Positions 35,901 to 41,625 are shown, counted from the stretch's first letter. The stretch is DNA of 64,000 nt from Micropterix aruncella (GCA_944548615.1 OX155979.1:12329766-12393765); one strand, 5' to 3'. Numbers and translations: made by a program. Notes: generated by a model from the letters alone, not told the origin.

Positions 35901-35955
35901 AAGGAGCACGGTCAGCGAAGGAGATGCCATCGCACAGCATTCGGATCAACATTAA
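5709..35955 (+). CDS. PPP1R37: PPP1R37-like protein phosphatase 1 regulatory subunit 37 (whole visible gene, 7 exons)
   Basis: Spliced gene. Visible exons are 5709-5981, 7318-7431, 12558-12760, 17366-17551, 17747-18096, 33473-34109 and 34877-35955. Intron phases are 0, 0, 2, 2, 0, 1, and each junction has AG/GT sites that keep the frame. Exon lengths sum to 947 codons including the stop if one C at 17912-17919 is discounted. The N-terminal part holds leucine-rich repeats matching those of vertebrate PPP1R37 (e.g. LNVGQNALGSEAV, then IDLRDNRLQLIGLQAL). A long, Ser/Pro-rich, probably disordered tail follows. The family inhibits or retargets protein phosphatase 1 through RVxF docking. The RVxF near the N-terminus of the human protein would lie outside this window; two RVxF-type motifs are visible in the tail. 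The visible 946 residues exceed the whole human protein (about 690, from memory). Upstream exons are left of the window. Introns are filled with transposons, and a second gene lies antisense in intron 5. Confidence 0.88.
5817..5864 (+). repeat. In-frame 12-bp tandem repeat coding (ARGE)4
   Basis: Four perfect copies of GCGCGAGGCGAG, each read as Ala-Arg-Gly-Glu in the PPP1R37 frame, lie between two leucine-rich repeats. Length changes would occur in steps of four residues without breaking the frame. Confidence 0.93.
6481..7176 (-). mobile_element. Helitron-like repeat, 3'-truncated, antisense
   Basis: Reverse complement of the element at 13017-13765. On the - strand it starts A|TCTATACTAATATTATAAAG at 7176 and runs to the AAGTTTTACC.CCCAA region at 6481, missing the terminal hairpin and CTAG. 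Non-coding. Lies in a PPP1R37 intron. Confidence 0.65.
7318..7431 (+). CDS. PPP1R37: PPP1R37 exon: last leucine-rich repeat
   Basis: Encodes 38 residues, phase 0 in and out, acceptor TTTTATTTTCAG, donor CAG|GTTAAT. The product RIDLRDNRLQLIGLQALAAA continues with a DSNTTATQIDLD stretch. This matches the human LRLDLRENEIKTGGLMALSLALKVNHSLLRLDLD segment (recalled) in order and spacing. Confidence 0.87.
7432..8384. other. PPP1R37 intron, nothing recognised
   Basis: AT-rich centre (7900-8110) with a 60-codon frame at 8160-8342 that resembles nothing I know. Possible unidentified repeat. Confidence 0.4.
8636..8885. mobile_element. TTAA-4: 250-bp piggyBac-like MITE
   Basis: TTAA at 8632-8635 and 8886-8889. 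Ends are CCCTTCAGGCCTCGGCCCC and ..TTGGGGCTCTAGGGG, giving a short imperfect inverted repeat. Other copies: 53483-53935 (interrupted) and 32185-32333 (partial, reverse). Inserted in LINE-C. Confidence 0.8.
8952..9257 (+). mobile_element. LINE-B 3' fragment with 9-bp TSD
   Basis: Encodes CPLNK-like start, IGVTDSPLCRGCMEEEETPQ, HVLMECRSVAEQRA, ending DSLGWLE and TAA, then a 3' UTR and (AACT)n tail. Flanked by ATGCCCGGT at 8943-8951 and 9258-9266. The C..C....H....C set is the gag-like zinc knuckle found after RNase H in this LINE. Confidence 0.85.
9781..12286. mobile_element. 2.5-kb hAT-like non-autonomous element
   Basis: Starts CAGGGACGGACC and ends GGATCCGCCCCTG-type (GATCCGCCCCTG), a hAT-style CAGGGGCGGATC inverted repeat. 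Flanks TCCAGGTG (9773-9780) and TCCAGGTT (12287-12294) form an 8-bp duplication with one change. The empty LINE-C site is at about 19360 (rc CTAGGTGACATC). Contains TTAA-1 copy 10541-11229 and a CTAT microsatellite. No transposase recognised; ORFs on the - strand at 11607-12035 match nothing I know. Confidence 0.72.
10541..11229. mobile_element. TTAA-1 long copy (689 bp)
   Basis: TTAA at 10537-10540 and 11230-11233. Starts CCCTTGGAGTAAATGGG and ends ..ATCATACTCAACGGG. Contains about 380 bp, from about 10775 to 11150, that is missing from the 306-bp copies at 21229-21534 and 24364-24665. It may therefore represent a longer parent form. Confidence 0.8.
12558..12760 (+). CDS. PPP1R37: PPP1R37 exon: Cys/Lys/Arg-rich segment after the LRRs
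   Basis: 203 nt, phase 0 in, phase 2 out. Acceptor CTATACAG, donor GTTAG|GTAAAT. Begins ESIPDSAEMCKLCARVRDAC, equivalent to the human ETQKALLAEIQNGCKRN region that caps the LRR fold, then becomes basic (SAKRRKRSLIAERK), possibly a nuclear localisation signal. It lies between two opposed Helitron-like repeats (6481-7176 and 13017-13765). Confidence 0.8.
13017..13765 (+). mobile_element. Helitron-like non-autonomous element, full length
   Basis: 749 bp. Starts TCTACATATACTAATATTAT after an A (13016) and ends CTAG (13762-13765) before a T, with a 4-bp-stem hairpin CCCA-ACGAAG-TGGG at 13738-13751 lying about 10 bp before the end. These are Helitron signatures (A|TC...hairpin..CTAG|T), and the termini resemble common lepidopteran Helitrons. 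No Rep/helicase coding. Confidence 0.68.
14041..14769 (+). mobile_element. LINE-B 3' end with RNase H, 12-bp TSD
   Basis: Open frame 14063-14680 reads NRVTLQWIKGHSDSLGNDAA (RNase H His-Asp end), MPIPQAQIKTWLRRNTDETH, TMTGHCPLNKHLFTIGVTDS, CRGC..HVLMEC and DSLGWLE stop. Tail of AAACT units. Flanks TGCTCATGAGTG (14029-14040) and TGCTCATGCGTG (14770-14781). The best-preserved LINE-B end in the window; RNase H places it with R1/I/LOA-type LINEs. Confidence 0.85.
14975..15930 (+). repeat. Old VT family copy, split by a younger copy
   Basis: 14975-15171 (AGGCCGGGCAAGCGATCTCG ... CGCGGTAAGGCGTTGGGCTC) and 15807-15930 (GTCCCTAAGTCTCTGC ... ATTGGCAACTC) are diverged matches to consecutive parts of the VT unit. 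The younger copy 15172-15795 sits between them. Confidence 0.6.
15172..15795 (+). mobile_element. VT family unit, sense
   Basis: GC-rich unit starting GGGAGCTAATGAGCCC and ending GTAGTTGACAACTCTATA. Flanked by TGTCGGCCTAG (15161-15171) and TGTTGGCCTAG (15796-15806), an 11-bp duplication with one change. Contains a tRNA-like stretch, GGTTAAGGCGTTGGCCTCTT, near 15652. No ORF is conserved between copies, no TIRs, no poly(A). Translated frames here are shadows. Confidence 0.75.
16465..16690 (-). mobile_element. LINE-F-like RT C-terminal fragment
   Basis: - strand frame: INYIIPPVRTTFAQRHIFYI, APKLYNSLSEDMKN, NIKIFKANLNRWLLNKGY. This is the C-terminal end of a jockey-like RT ORF, as also at 32511-32702. 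Confidence 0.6.
16930..17090 (-). mobile_element. LINE-A fragment, antisense, decayed
   Basis: Matches the LINE-A GDLIETYKI region and the preceding VQRRATKL segment in reverse, with an internal stretch containing GGGGTTAA. Too short for an ORF. Confidence 0.45.
17127..17243. repeat. 9-bp minisatellite, 13 units
   Basis: Thirteen units of GCAAAGTWT type, exactly 117 bp, with few substitutions, ending about 120 bp before the splice acceptor of the 17366 exon of PPP1R37. Confidence 0.92.
17366..17551 (+). CDS. PPP1R37: PPP1R37 exon: Ser/Pro repeat segment
   Basis: 186 nt, phase 2 in and 2 out, acceptor ATTTTTCAG, donor GACAG|GTCGGT. Encodes a basic Ser-Pro tract (SPLPSPVPSPISSPVPSPS) and then RFHVSRVNADSPIGSDR. 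RFHVSRV resembles the HKVFVVTRVE motif of human PPP1R37 (recalled). A 9-bp minisatellite (17127-17243) lies just upstream in the intron. Confidence 0.8.
17747..18096 (+). CDS. PPP1R37: PPP1R37 exon with apparent 1-nt insertion
   Basis: Acceptor TCGTTTTTAG, donor CTGCAG|GTGAGA, phase 2 in and 0 out. The first part reads SSTDSSSPSTPTQSARQAFF and GPSRFKVVQVSESSREREPP, matching human KVFVVTRVESPPERAEPP (recalled). A run of alternating 7-C blocks and GGCGG follows. One block (17912-17919) has eight Cs, and past it the conserved frame is +1: PSRFSVTRNLDSAFEVPSAI, then SIAGLTQDLADLIEETKANT. With one C fewer the exon is 349 nt and joins the next exon in phase. The extra base is most likely a sequence or assembly error in a homopolymer; a real allele is possible. 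Confidence 0.8.
17895..17952 (+). repeat. C7-GGCGG tandem tract coding Gly/Pro
   Basis: Five C runs (7, 8, 7, 7, 7) separated by GGCGG, a 12-bp period coding GGPP repeats when the run length is seven. The single 8-C run breaks the frame of PPP1R37. Confidence 0.9.
18097..19049. other. Start of the 15-kb PPP1R37 intron
   Basis: Small unconvincing ORFs only. AT-rich near 18580-18660, GC-rich patch at 18770-18810. Confidence 0.4.
19050..19150 (+). mobile_element. LINE-A short fragment
   Basis: Frame: QMTQKDLGITISWDLKWEAH, then IIEIVKSLITK. Corresponds to RHKDLGITISDDLKWEKHI in the copy at 4651. Confidence 0.5.
19310..20095 (-). mobile_element. LINE-C 3' end with RNase H, uninterrupted
   Basis: - strand: ILICSDSRAALDALAKATTE (RNase H Asp segment), ITLMWKPGHQGIPGNEEADR, TGHTTLRAHLFNLGLTESKD, CRICGEEPEDSIHIVGRCPG, stop at 19405, then 3' UTR and a (TAC)n tail at 19305-19322. 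It provides the reference for the interrupted copy at 8385-12350. Confidence 0.82.
20584..21577 (+). mobile_element. LINE-A 3' end with TTAA-1 in its 3' UTR
   Basis: Open frame to 21190: ALKRANSLLYLIRKAFSTIT, LKLYKTYIRPLLEYSYQVWN, TTLEERRQRGDLIESYKMLH, LNTNKQLRGHSLKLNKT, NRVVDAWNALPEDAISAISV. 3' UTR and (TAA)n tail 21550-21577, interrupted by 21229-21534. Copy 44660-45215 is almost identical and lacks the insertion. Confidence 0.85.
21229..21534. mobile_element. TTAA-1, 306-bp copy
   Basis: TTAA at 21225-21228 and 21535-21538. CCCTTGGAGTAAATGGG ... CATACTCAACGGG. The host LINE-A copy at 45170-45185 shows the empty site with a single TTAA. Confidence 0.9.
21894..22561. mobile_element. TTAA-2: 668-bp piggyBac-like MITE
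   Basis: TTAA at 21890-21893 and 22562-22565. Ends CCCCTTGAGCAGC and GCGGGCTCGAGGGG. Its last about 60 bp with flanking poly-C and downstream sequence are tandemly duplicated (22506-22630 and 22636-22760). Confidence 0.72.
22506..22765. repeat. Tandem duplication of TTAA-2 right end plus flank
   Basis: Two units of about 130 bp: ATCTTCTTCTTCGCGTTC ... GGGGTTAAATAC, then a long C run, then TGAGTTTGGATTC and a T-rich stretch. They differ mainly in C-run length. Confidence 0.85.
22905..23130 (-). mobile_element. LINE-A fragment, antisense
   Basis: - strand frame contains SLRNKPYEI and a PERVQRKAAKSALSL segment equivalent to LERVQRRATKLVLSLRNKPYE at 20800. Decayed upstream. Confidence 0.55.
23222..23254. 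repeat. Perfect 33-bp palindrome
   Basis: 16-bp arms (AGCGGTAGTTTTGCAT and its complement) around a single C. Confidence 0.9.
23345..23640 (+). mobile_element. Jockey-like RT C-terminal fragment
   Basis: Frame from 23450: MDSLEDRRLQHDIRFMYNII, NNKIDSPYS, ARHLFYLPRVNTN, ending in an ATT microsatellite. The LEDRR..D..F.Y.I..N.ID pattern is the usual end of jockey-type RT ORFs. Confidence 0.6.
23625..24290 (-). mobile_element. LINE-A 3' end, antisense, decayed
   Basis: - strand frame 24254-24048: QANSLLYLVKKAFQVLTIPT, FLKIYKTYIRPLIEYGFQIW; then frameshifted LTTLEQRRHRGDLMETYKIL-type sequence down to about 23650. Confidence 0.7.
24364..24665. mobile_element. TTAA-1 copy, reverse orientation, damaged ends
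   Basis: Left TTAA at 24360-24363 followed by GTGAGTATGATACG (terminal CCCGTT lost). Right end ..TTTACTCCAAGGG at 24665 is followed by ATAT rather than TTAA. Internal sequence matches the 306-bp form. Confidence 0.8.
25190..25354 (+). other. Small + strand ORF opposite exon 5 of the Mutator-like gene
   Basis: A Lys/Arg-rich frame starts GMRKKNKKRKMTILNEVNKD and runs about 55 codons, overlapping the last exon of the antisense Mutator-like gene where that gene stops matching its family. The basic start resembles the N-termini of Mutator-like proteins, so it could be the head of another copy in the opposite direction. Unproven. Confidence 0.2.
25242..27639 (-). CDS. Mutator-like transposase-domain gene, five exons
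   Basis: Exons on the - strand: 27639-27575, 27385-27338, 26355-26275, 26138-25480, 25396-25242. Start context AAAACAAAATGGCC. Donors include AA|GTAAGT, GAG|GTGAGT and CAG|GTCAAA; acceptors include TTTTATTTTAG, TTTTCTTTTCAG and ACATTTTCAG. Phases 2, 2, 2, 1 agree at every junction. The short N-terminus is basic (MARNSKILKLKHSILEKNRL), then acidic. The long exon has CKMC, IGCGHSQLNELLAAMDLPQI, VIADGCWGKRSYRKNYSALS, GAAAIIGKRTGKILFMAVKN and CCICA...HDCYKN. These are hallmarks of the arthropod Mutator-like transposase domain (found with or without a YqaJ-like domain). Exon 5 continues the homology (STGMESTILVEGFKRSIEMN) and then loses it, so the product looks truncated. It lies antisense in PPP1R37 intron 5. 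It may be a young MULE remnant or an expressed derived gene. Confidence 0.72.
26551..26840. repeat. 26-bp tandem repeat (TCAAGTTCGAAATTCGAAG-type)
   Basis: About eleven degenerate units of 26 bp, alternating GTAGAATG and GTAAAATG ends, in an intron of the antisense Mutator-like gene. Each unit contains the short palindrome TTCGAA. Confidence 0.85.
27638..27760 (-). promoter_or_regulatory. GC-rich upstream region of the Mutator-like gene
   Basis: Immediately 5' of the proposed start codon the base composition jumps to GC-rich (about 27670-27750) within AT-rich flanks, as expected for a 5' UTR or promoter. No TATA box or initiator can be assigned with confidence. Confidence 0.3.
28240..29345 (-). 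mobile_element. LINE-E: R2-like element 3' part (CCHC + restriction-like endonuclease)
   Basis: - strand frame 29321-28407: CPLCSNTPCTARHILAGC knuckle, VALDQGRYTYRHDKVLAVIR, then LRPDITLYSVSRKVALIVEL followed by TVPWE (PD...ExT core of the R2-type endonuclease), HLHAVEVGARGLPAKSLFHL, ending EWVVR stop. The 3' UTR ends GGAATTCCATGGCAGCTCCG-like and TTTGTATTTATTTA at 28245. RT domain missing; the 5' junction is a snap-back (29307-29360). Five other 3' ends occur in the window. Confidence 0.8.
29307..29360. repeat. Snap-back palindrome at LINE-E 5' junction
   Basis: CTTCTTCAAGTCCACG is followed by a 5-nt loop and its exact complement (to 29343), then CTTGGACTTGAAGAAG again. The first arm is LINE-E coding sequence; the rest is its inverted copy. 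Confidence 0.88.
29683..31085. mobile_element. TTAA-3: 1.4-kb piggyBac-like element
   Basis: TTAA at 29679-29682 and 31086-31089. Ends CCCCTCCTGTTGCGAGG and ..CATGCTGAGCGGG. AT-rich body, GC-rich near the right end (30810-30850). No transposase ORF. Left subterminal part (29760-29910) is nearly the reverse complement of TTAA-7 2560-2700. Confidence 0.7.
31421..32180. mobile_element. TTAA-1 copy carrying a LINE-A insertion
   Basis: Left CTAA (mutated TTAA, 31417-31420), right TTAA 32181-32184. Element sequence is split after ATGGATGCATC by LINE-A 31457-31907 and resumes at CTGTCTCTTTTGCAGG. Confidence 0.85.
31457..31907 (+). mobile_element. LINE-A 3' end inside TTAA-1
   Basis: Frame: KEPYENRLDALGLTTLEQRR, QRGDLIETFKILNGHYDVAN, YTMNTNEKLRGHSLKLNRNS, NRVVDSWNKLPQEVISAISV, stop at 31807, 3' UTR and (AAT)n tail. 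Little or no target duplication is visible. Confidence 0.82.
32185..32333. mobile_element. TTAA-4 fragment, reverse, next to TTAA-1
   Basis: Runs from TATGTTTTATTTTAATTATG to ..CCGAGGCCTGAAGGG with TTAA at 32334-32337. The missing half of the element appears as a short matching stretch at 31384-31420 on the other side of TTAA-1. Confidence 0.7.
32511..32702 (+). mobile_element. LINE-F-like RT C-terminal fragment
   Basis: MIVPRRYTTIGQRTYTFIAP, RFFNSLPGDIKSAQNKTYFK, RLLRNWLVKEG, stop. Similar in pattern to 16465-16690. Confidence 0.6.
32703..33472. other. Intron end before the 33473 exon
   Basis: AT-rich to 33270; 33281-33472 is open in the frame of the next exon and also open on the - strand (RQPPLHPSTRGTYEVWLL), which resembles the end of a LINE ORF. 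Probably a LINE fragment abutting the exon. Confidence 0.4.
33473..34109 (+). CDS. PPP1R37: PPP1R37 exon: disordered tail with RVxF motif
   Basis: 637 nt, phase 0 in, 1 out, acceptor TTTTGCGTTGCAG, donor CAAG|GTAACC. Starts ARKMNEVNRVPEVDNSTKE. Acidic, Ser-rich, with repeated short motifs (SESSLDSPD, SNSSLDVSGSSVESLN, RTSSLLDVPSMS). Codons 33929-33940 spell KISF within RVRKISFVAPSPSF, a canonical PP1-docking RVxF form. The frame is open upstream of the acceptor to 33281, so an alternative start or retained intron cannot be excluded, but phase agreement with the 18096 donor favours splicing here. Confidence 0.82.
34264..34394. repeat. R-X repeat fragment
   Basis: GGTAGCTTTACTCTCGAGC ... GCGCAGGTAAAGGCTGACGA, reverse complement of part of 54590-54716. 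Lies in the last PPP1R37 intron, with LINE-B directly behind it. Confidence 0.65.
34393..34835 (-). mobile_element. LINE-B 3' fragment in last PPP1R37 intron
   Basis: (TTAG)n tail first, then antisense DSLGWLE, HVLMECRSVAEQRA, CRGCMEEEET, TMTGHCPLNKHPFTIGVTDS, ending in the NAGCRQTKNAVPEAPKK region. It stops 42 bp before the terminal exon. Confidence 0.82.
34877..35955 (+). CDS. PPP1R37: PPP1R37 terminal exon
   Basis: Acceptor GTCATAG, phase 1 in, stop TAA at 35953-35955, 358 residues. Begins GAKADSAVSGFWSWGLTSHL. Ser/Asp-rich, with KTVKF at 35476-35490 (a second RVxF-type match) and a C-terminal set of RTSQESLMSLDSISEDGRS / SSRLTSVESLRSLESVSED repeats that look like phosphorylation-rich linear motifs. 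No AATAAA is seen close behind the stop; the nearest is near 36561. The preceding 767-bp intron contains a repeat fragment and an antisense LINE-B fragment. Confidence 0.83.
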
Positions 35956-36218
35956 AATAGCTCCTCTGTTCGACTATTTCTCCTGGTAAATCAGAAGTAC
36001 AGCCCGCCCGATCTCGGCTAACCAAACTAAAATGGGGGAAACCGTTTCGAATAACATTTTTCTCAATTAACCCTTAGAAGGCCGGCAATGGGAATGAAAC
36101 TCACAACACATAATGTTACAGATTCGAGTATTACATCAGTGAGGGAGGAGATCCGAGCGTTACAGTGCGCAATCTGTAATGATACAATCTGTAATATTTT
36201 GATAAAACTTTTAAGGGA

Positions 36219-38509
36219 TCGTCCATTAATCATGTGAGGCTTGAAAGGGGGGGGGAGGGGTTTGAAAAAATCATGAAATATCACAAGGGGAGGGAGGGTG
36301 TAGTGAGATATCTTGCGTATTTATTTTTTGGTTGATCGTGCGTTTTTAAAACGGGAAAACGGCGCGTGATCTTGACTCGCCGTTGTCAGTACAATTTATA
36401 CGTTTTCATATGATTATACCTTTCCTTTATTTTTATTTTATGCCAGTCAGAAACAACCTGCAACGTTAATATCTGTCTGGACATTTTTATCACGGTGTTT
36501 AATTTTCCAGAATTAAATTAGATTATATCTGTATTTAAAGATAATATTCAGATTTTTTAAAAATAAAAGATTCACCATAGAAATACATGTTAGTTAGTTA
36601 GTTAGTCTGGGCTTTTTCCCGCACTTGGCCTCTTTATTGGGCCGTTGTGCGTGGCTCATGTTTCTATTTATGTTACTCCAGCCAACCCAGGCTGTCCCAG
36701 AAGGTTAGCAGCCTGGGTTGCTACAGGCCTCCGGGACAGATGCTGGAGATTGTAGTATTCTTGCCCGTTGCTCTGCCACGCTCCTGCATTCCATGAGCAC
36801 ATGCTGTGGCGTTTCTTCTTCCTCCATGCATCCTCTGCATAGAGGGCTGTCTGTCACACCTATGGTAAACAGGTGTTTGTTTAGGGGACAGTGGCCTGTC
36901 ATAGTACCAATGACTACGGATTTTGTCCCTTTTTAATCTGGTGAGGTTGCGGGCAAGTTTTTTGGATGCTTCCGGAACCGCGTTCTTTGTTTGCCTGCAT
37001 CCTGCGTTCTTTTTCCATTCTGTAAGGTGGGTTTCTTCGGTGTTCCTGCGTAGCCATGTTTTTATTTGGGCCTGGGGAATGGGCATCAAGGGTTCCGGTC
37101 CATATAATATTTCCTTTGATCCCCTTTTGGCCAGTTCGTCTGCCGCGTCGTTTCCCAGTGAGTCGCTGTGCCCTTTAATCCATTGCAGGGTCACTCTATT
37201 TGACCCTGCAATGGATTGAAGCGCATTGTGGCATTCCAGTACAAGGACAGAGGTTATAGTATTTTTTGCTAGCGCTTGTAGCACGGAGGCACTGTCGGAG
37301 ACAAATTTCAAGCTTAAATACATGTTATAATGTGGGATTAGGGATCCTATCGCGTTATATCAACACAAAAAACAATAGCGCCATGGAGTTCATCCAAAAC
37401 GCGAAAAAGAAAAACCATAGGTTAGGTTATGACCGAAAAATGAAAAAAAACAACCACAGGGTCGGGGAAAGAATTTGGTTTGTCACTAAATTTGGCAAAA
37501 CTGAGAATAAACCTTCGCAAATTTAAAATAAAACTACAATTGATGAGTTATAAAAACAAAGGTCCTTTATTTGCGATAGTTCCGTCAATCTCCTCTTCAG
37601 ATTAATAAGACATGTGGTACGTTTTCCAGTTCAAATGGATATCCAGGCGAGAAAAAGTCCGGGCACGGTCGGTCGATTCGTGAGAGTTTGTTTTACATTC
37701 GGAAATAAAAGGCGACACAGCCAAAAACACGCTGTGATGAAAAGAAAAAAACCACCATTACTTTCAGAAAACTCGTTTAGCTAATTAAATCCCCAAAAGA
37801 ATTAAACGCTTACCAAAAATTAGGACCTTGTTCACATAACTTTAAAACGCCGCACTTCTAGTGCACAAACAACTGCGGATCACTTCGCTTTTAGCGAGTT
37901 TTCTGTCGCCCAGCGCGAGTCAGTAGTGCTGCTCGCGCCATCTTGGAACCAATGTCCCCTCCAATGGCCGTGGCTAGGTTTGACAGACCGGAAATGCCTG
38001 TCGTTAAACCAACTTTAGGAGATTTAAAAAAAAACTCATGACAATTGTTCACAATAAAATAGTCATATTTTTGTTATATTTATTACATTTATTAAAATGT
38101 TCTTTCGAATTTGATTTTTTAATTAAACTTGTTTTTATTGTCATGGCAAGGACACCAAGAGGGTCATTTTTTAATGGGCCGTGCAATACGGCCCTTGCTA
38201 ATTTGACAGCTCAAAACGTCATAGTTTTTATGCATTTTTTTTTTGAAAGATGCTCGAAGATCTAGAACAATGATCTAGAACAACTCAAAACCTGAGTAAT
38301 ACCAATATAAAAAACACGAGATAAACACGCGAAGCATGTTGCAAGGCGTGCAACAGGTTCCTGAAGCATAACATGCCACGCAAATTTGGCTTTTTGTTAC
38401 AATGTGATTTTTGGGTAGGGGGGGGTTGTCTAAAACCTCACCGTGTATCACCAAGAGGAGGGATGGGTTAAAAAGTTGCTAAAAAAAACATCACATGATT
38501 AATGGACGA
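36219..38509. mobile_element. 2.3-kb TIR element (TCGTCCATTAATCATGTGA)
   Basis: 19-bp inverted termini at 36219-36237 and 38491-38509, with similar G-rich subterminal stretches. Contains LINE-B 36593-37315. No transposase recognised; superfamily undetermined and target duplication not clear. Confidence 0.6.
36593..37315 (-). mobile_element. LINE-B 3' end with perfect 12-bp TSD
   Basis: Antisense ORF region includes VSDSASVLQALAKNTITSVL, WIKGHSDSLGNDAADELAKR, GHCPLNKHLFTIGVTDS and the knuckle; a small deletion near 36912 shifts the frame. Flanks AAATACATGTTA at 36581-36592 and 37316-37327. Confidence 0.87.
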
Positions 38510-39117
38510 CAACTAGAGTTGAGAAATGCCCATCAATACTTGTAACCGTGTCGCGGAATCTGCAAATGCTCAGTCTCGGAGGCAGTAATGTAACGTAATA
38601 CTCGAAATCGAATCTAAAATGTTACTTTACAAGCAAATTCTCCTGATGAGGGAGCACCTTAATAGATTAAAGCATATGGGTAATGCTGCAAAAAATGTAC
38701 AAATAACATTCGTTACATTCATGACATAAAAAAATGTACAACATAAACTAAAATTCAAATATTTCATTGCAAACAACTATAGATTGTGACAGGTTTACCG
38801 TTTTCTTTGATAATAAACCTTTTTAGACGCGTTAACAGTAAACATAAAAAGCAGTACTTACCTTGCAATCAAACACAATAAACAATATTTTTTGACGACA
38901 AATCTGATGTCAACACAAATCACGATTTTCATTCGAATAAATATTGCCAACTTTTATTCTGAATGTTGGCGTCTTGCTCAATAGTGTTGCCATTTATGAA
39001 AATAGCAAAACTAACCAAAAAACTCAAAGGAAAATGATAGAAACAAACGTTATATTCATGACGAATAGATAGGAGATTGATCACATAACATTGATCACTT
39101 TTAAAAAAGTGATCAAT
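37328..39117. other. Interior of TIR element and flank, nothing coding
   Basis: Short frames only. 38491-38509 closes the TIR element; 38510-39117 is AT-rich, ending in a short inverted GTGATCAATGTTA/TGATCACTTTT motif beside LINE-B. Confidence 0.4.
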
Positions 39118-39586
39118 GTTACTCCAGCCAACCCAGGCTGTCCCAGAAGGTTAGCAGCCTCTTTAGGTTGCTATAGGCCTCCGGGACAGATGCTGGAGAT
39201 TGTAGTATTTTTGCCCGTTGCTCTGCCACGCTCCTACATTCCACAAGCACATGCTGTGGCATTTCTTCTTCCTCCATGCATCCTCTGCGTAGAGGGCTGT
39301 CTGTCACACCTATGGTAAACAGGTGTTTGTTTAGGGGACAGTGGCCTGTCATAGTACCTATGACTTTAGGGATTTTGTCCGTTTTTAATCTGGTGAGGTT
39401 GCGGGCAAGTTTTTTAGACGCTTCCGGAACCGCGTTCTTTGTTTGCCTGCATCCTGCGTTTTTTTTCCATTCTGTAAGGTGGGTTTCATCGGTGTTGCTG
39501 CGTAGCCATGTTTTTATTTCGGCCTGGGGTATGGGCATCAAGAGATCCGGTCCATATACGACTTTCTTTGATCCCCTTCTGGCGCG
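39118..39586 (-). mobile_element. LINE-B fragment, antisense
   Basis: Starts inside the stop region (DSLGWLE) without the usual tail, runs through the knuckle, TGHCPLNKHLFTIGVTDS and MPIPQAEIKTWLRSNTDETH, and ends at an R-X fragment. Confidence 0.8.
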
Positions 39587-40480
39587 GGAAGAGGGTGCGG
39601 GGAATGTGGGCATATTGAGTTGTCAACTACAACGGGCGAGCCCGTCACCACAGGACGTTTTAACGATTAGTTGTTCTATCGACCTGCAGTGAGCGTAGAA
39701 GACTTTGGACATAACAAATCCGACGTCTAGCTACGCCACAACCCGTAAGAGACCAACTCCTTACCGCGAGAAAGCCAGGAATTACTTCCCGGCGGCTTGA
39801 GAAATTCGCGCCCTTCCAATTGTGACCAGATTTCTCCGGTCTCTCGATTGGTTCCGAGTTCGAGGTCGCTTGCGCGGTCCTCTCCCTTACGAAGCGGTGA
39901 AACGGTATACACCGAATCTATCGCGGACCAAGGCGTCCTTTGCCCGGCTCTGAACCGGGATCGGATGGCCAATGGTCATTTCAAGAGCAGTCGCCGTAAG
40001 GTACGCAACCACCCCCGCTCTATAGGAAACAATACAGTTTCCAGACTCCCCCGACTGTTAGTCGGAGTGCACAATCGATTGGCTTGCGCCGCACGGTGCG
40101 TACGGTCCAGGAGTGACAGAGGTTTGATTCCCAGAGGAAACTGTTTCCAGAGTCCTACCCAGGTTCGCACCCCGTGCGTGGAGGCCGTCGGATGGGTGTT
40201 GACCCGTGAGTGTGACCGACCCTGAACACATGGGTCATCGTGGCTAACTCATCATGGGCCCGTTAGCTCCCGGGGAATGTGGGCAGAGGGATACGTCTCG
40301 ACGAACGCTTTTCGTTAGCGTTACGCGCAGGTAAAGACTGGCGACATATTCGAATGTTTGGCGCCGAGTAGCCGACATCTGGCGGCCATATCCGAGCCCT
40401 TACGACTCGTGACGTATTCGCTTCGATTTCAATTTTGTTCTAAGAGAAGCTACTGCCTGGTATATTGTCGCATTAGTAAG
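39587..40480. repeat. R-X repeat split by a VT unit
   Basis: 39587-39612 and 40286-40480 are consecutive parts of R-X (GCGGGAAGAGGGTGCGG ... GCGTTACGCGCAGGTAAAG ... GCTACTGCCTGGTATA). The VT unit with its duplication lies between. Confidence 0.7.
39613..40271 (-). mobile_element. VT family unit, antisense, 14-bp TSD
   Basis: 659 bp from TATTGAGTTGTCAACTACAA to GGGCCCGTTAGCTCCC. Exact duplication GGGGAATGTGGGCA at 39599-39612 and 40272-40285. GC-rich; ORFs inside are not shared between copies. Confidence 0.82.
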
Positions 40481-40929
40481 TTGAATCCTTAAATCTGTGA
40501 TAAAATACAATTTCGTTATTATTATCATTGATTATATAGGGTATTAGATTGATCAGTGCCGTACTACGTTTTGGCAGCTAGGATTTTATTATGAACCGCA
40601 ACATGTAGAAAGGCACTCATAGTTTCAAACATTGTCTAATCTTCTCTTATGTTCAGTAGCCCAATAGATGGCGTTCTCAAAATAAAACAATAATATAATA
40701 CAAACAAACGTTTAAATCATAGCTCTTATTAGTTTAATAATGAGCTCGATTGCGTTTATTCGTGAACTAAAATCGGAAATTATTCCGTGTGAACAGGGCA
40801 ATACGCTAGAGGGGAGTTTGAGATGACCGGTTATCACTTTTTCGCATTAAAACTGCCCGTCAAGGTCAAATCTTACGCCGCACGACATATGCTCGTATTT
40901 ATTCGGACGAGTATACGTTCGGCTCTGGA

Positions 40930-41350
40930 ACAACATGCCAGGGTTGAATCATTCCAAAGCGCTTATTAAGGCGTACGACCGTAAGACGTCCCAAAGGCCC
41001 TATCGCTAAATAGGAACAATCTACGCATACTGGTGAGGGCGCTCACCGGGCATTGTAGCCTGAACAAACACGTGTTCAACCTCAAGCTCAGAGACACAAA
41101 AATGTGCAGGTTCTGCCAAGGGGCAGAGGAAACTCCCCTGCACCTCAAGTGCGAAAGTGGCCCGCTGATGCGTAAAAGATACACCCGATTGGGTGGTCAC
41201 TACCTCCAACCTGAGGAGGTAAAACAATCTGGCGCCAAAAGCCTGCTGCGGTTCTTAAATGACACGAGGCTTAGCGCAGAACTATAGTAGGTGGCGAACA
41301 CAATAGATCAGCAATGGTCGCAGTGTTACAAGGCTCATAAAGACCTTAGA
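40930..41350 (+). mobile_element. LINE-D 3' end, sense
   Basis: Frame from 41033: RALTGHCSLNKHVFNLKLRD, TKMCRFCQGAEETPLHLKCE, GGHYLQPEEVKQSGAKSLLR, FLNDTRLSAEL stop. Upstream NNMPGLNHSKALIKAYD-like sequence is frameshifted. Has the single TTAA that other copies carry insertions in. Confidence 0.78.
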
Positions 41351-41625
41351 AAAGCCCCACTCAACAAATAATAAATACGTTCGGCAGGTAGTATTTATCG
41401 ACAATCGTTCGTTCGCTTGGACTAATTTTAGTTTAAGTTTACAAAGAAACGCAATCGGGCCCATTTTCTACATAAAGATGTCGATTTTTATTTTGGTTTA
41501 GAGGTTTCAGTACGTAATCATTAGGCGCTTTAAGCGCTCGGAAGCCAGCCTTGGCGTGCAAAAAACTGCATCGCAACTTTACCTAGTTATTATCTTGTTA
41601 GTCATATATATTATAAAAATAATAT

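Noticed and set aside
36068..36100. Another TTAA element end (TTAACCCTTAGAAGGCCGG)
   Set aside because: Looks like a ninth family, but no matching right end with TTAA could be found.
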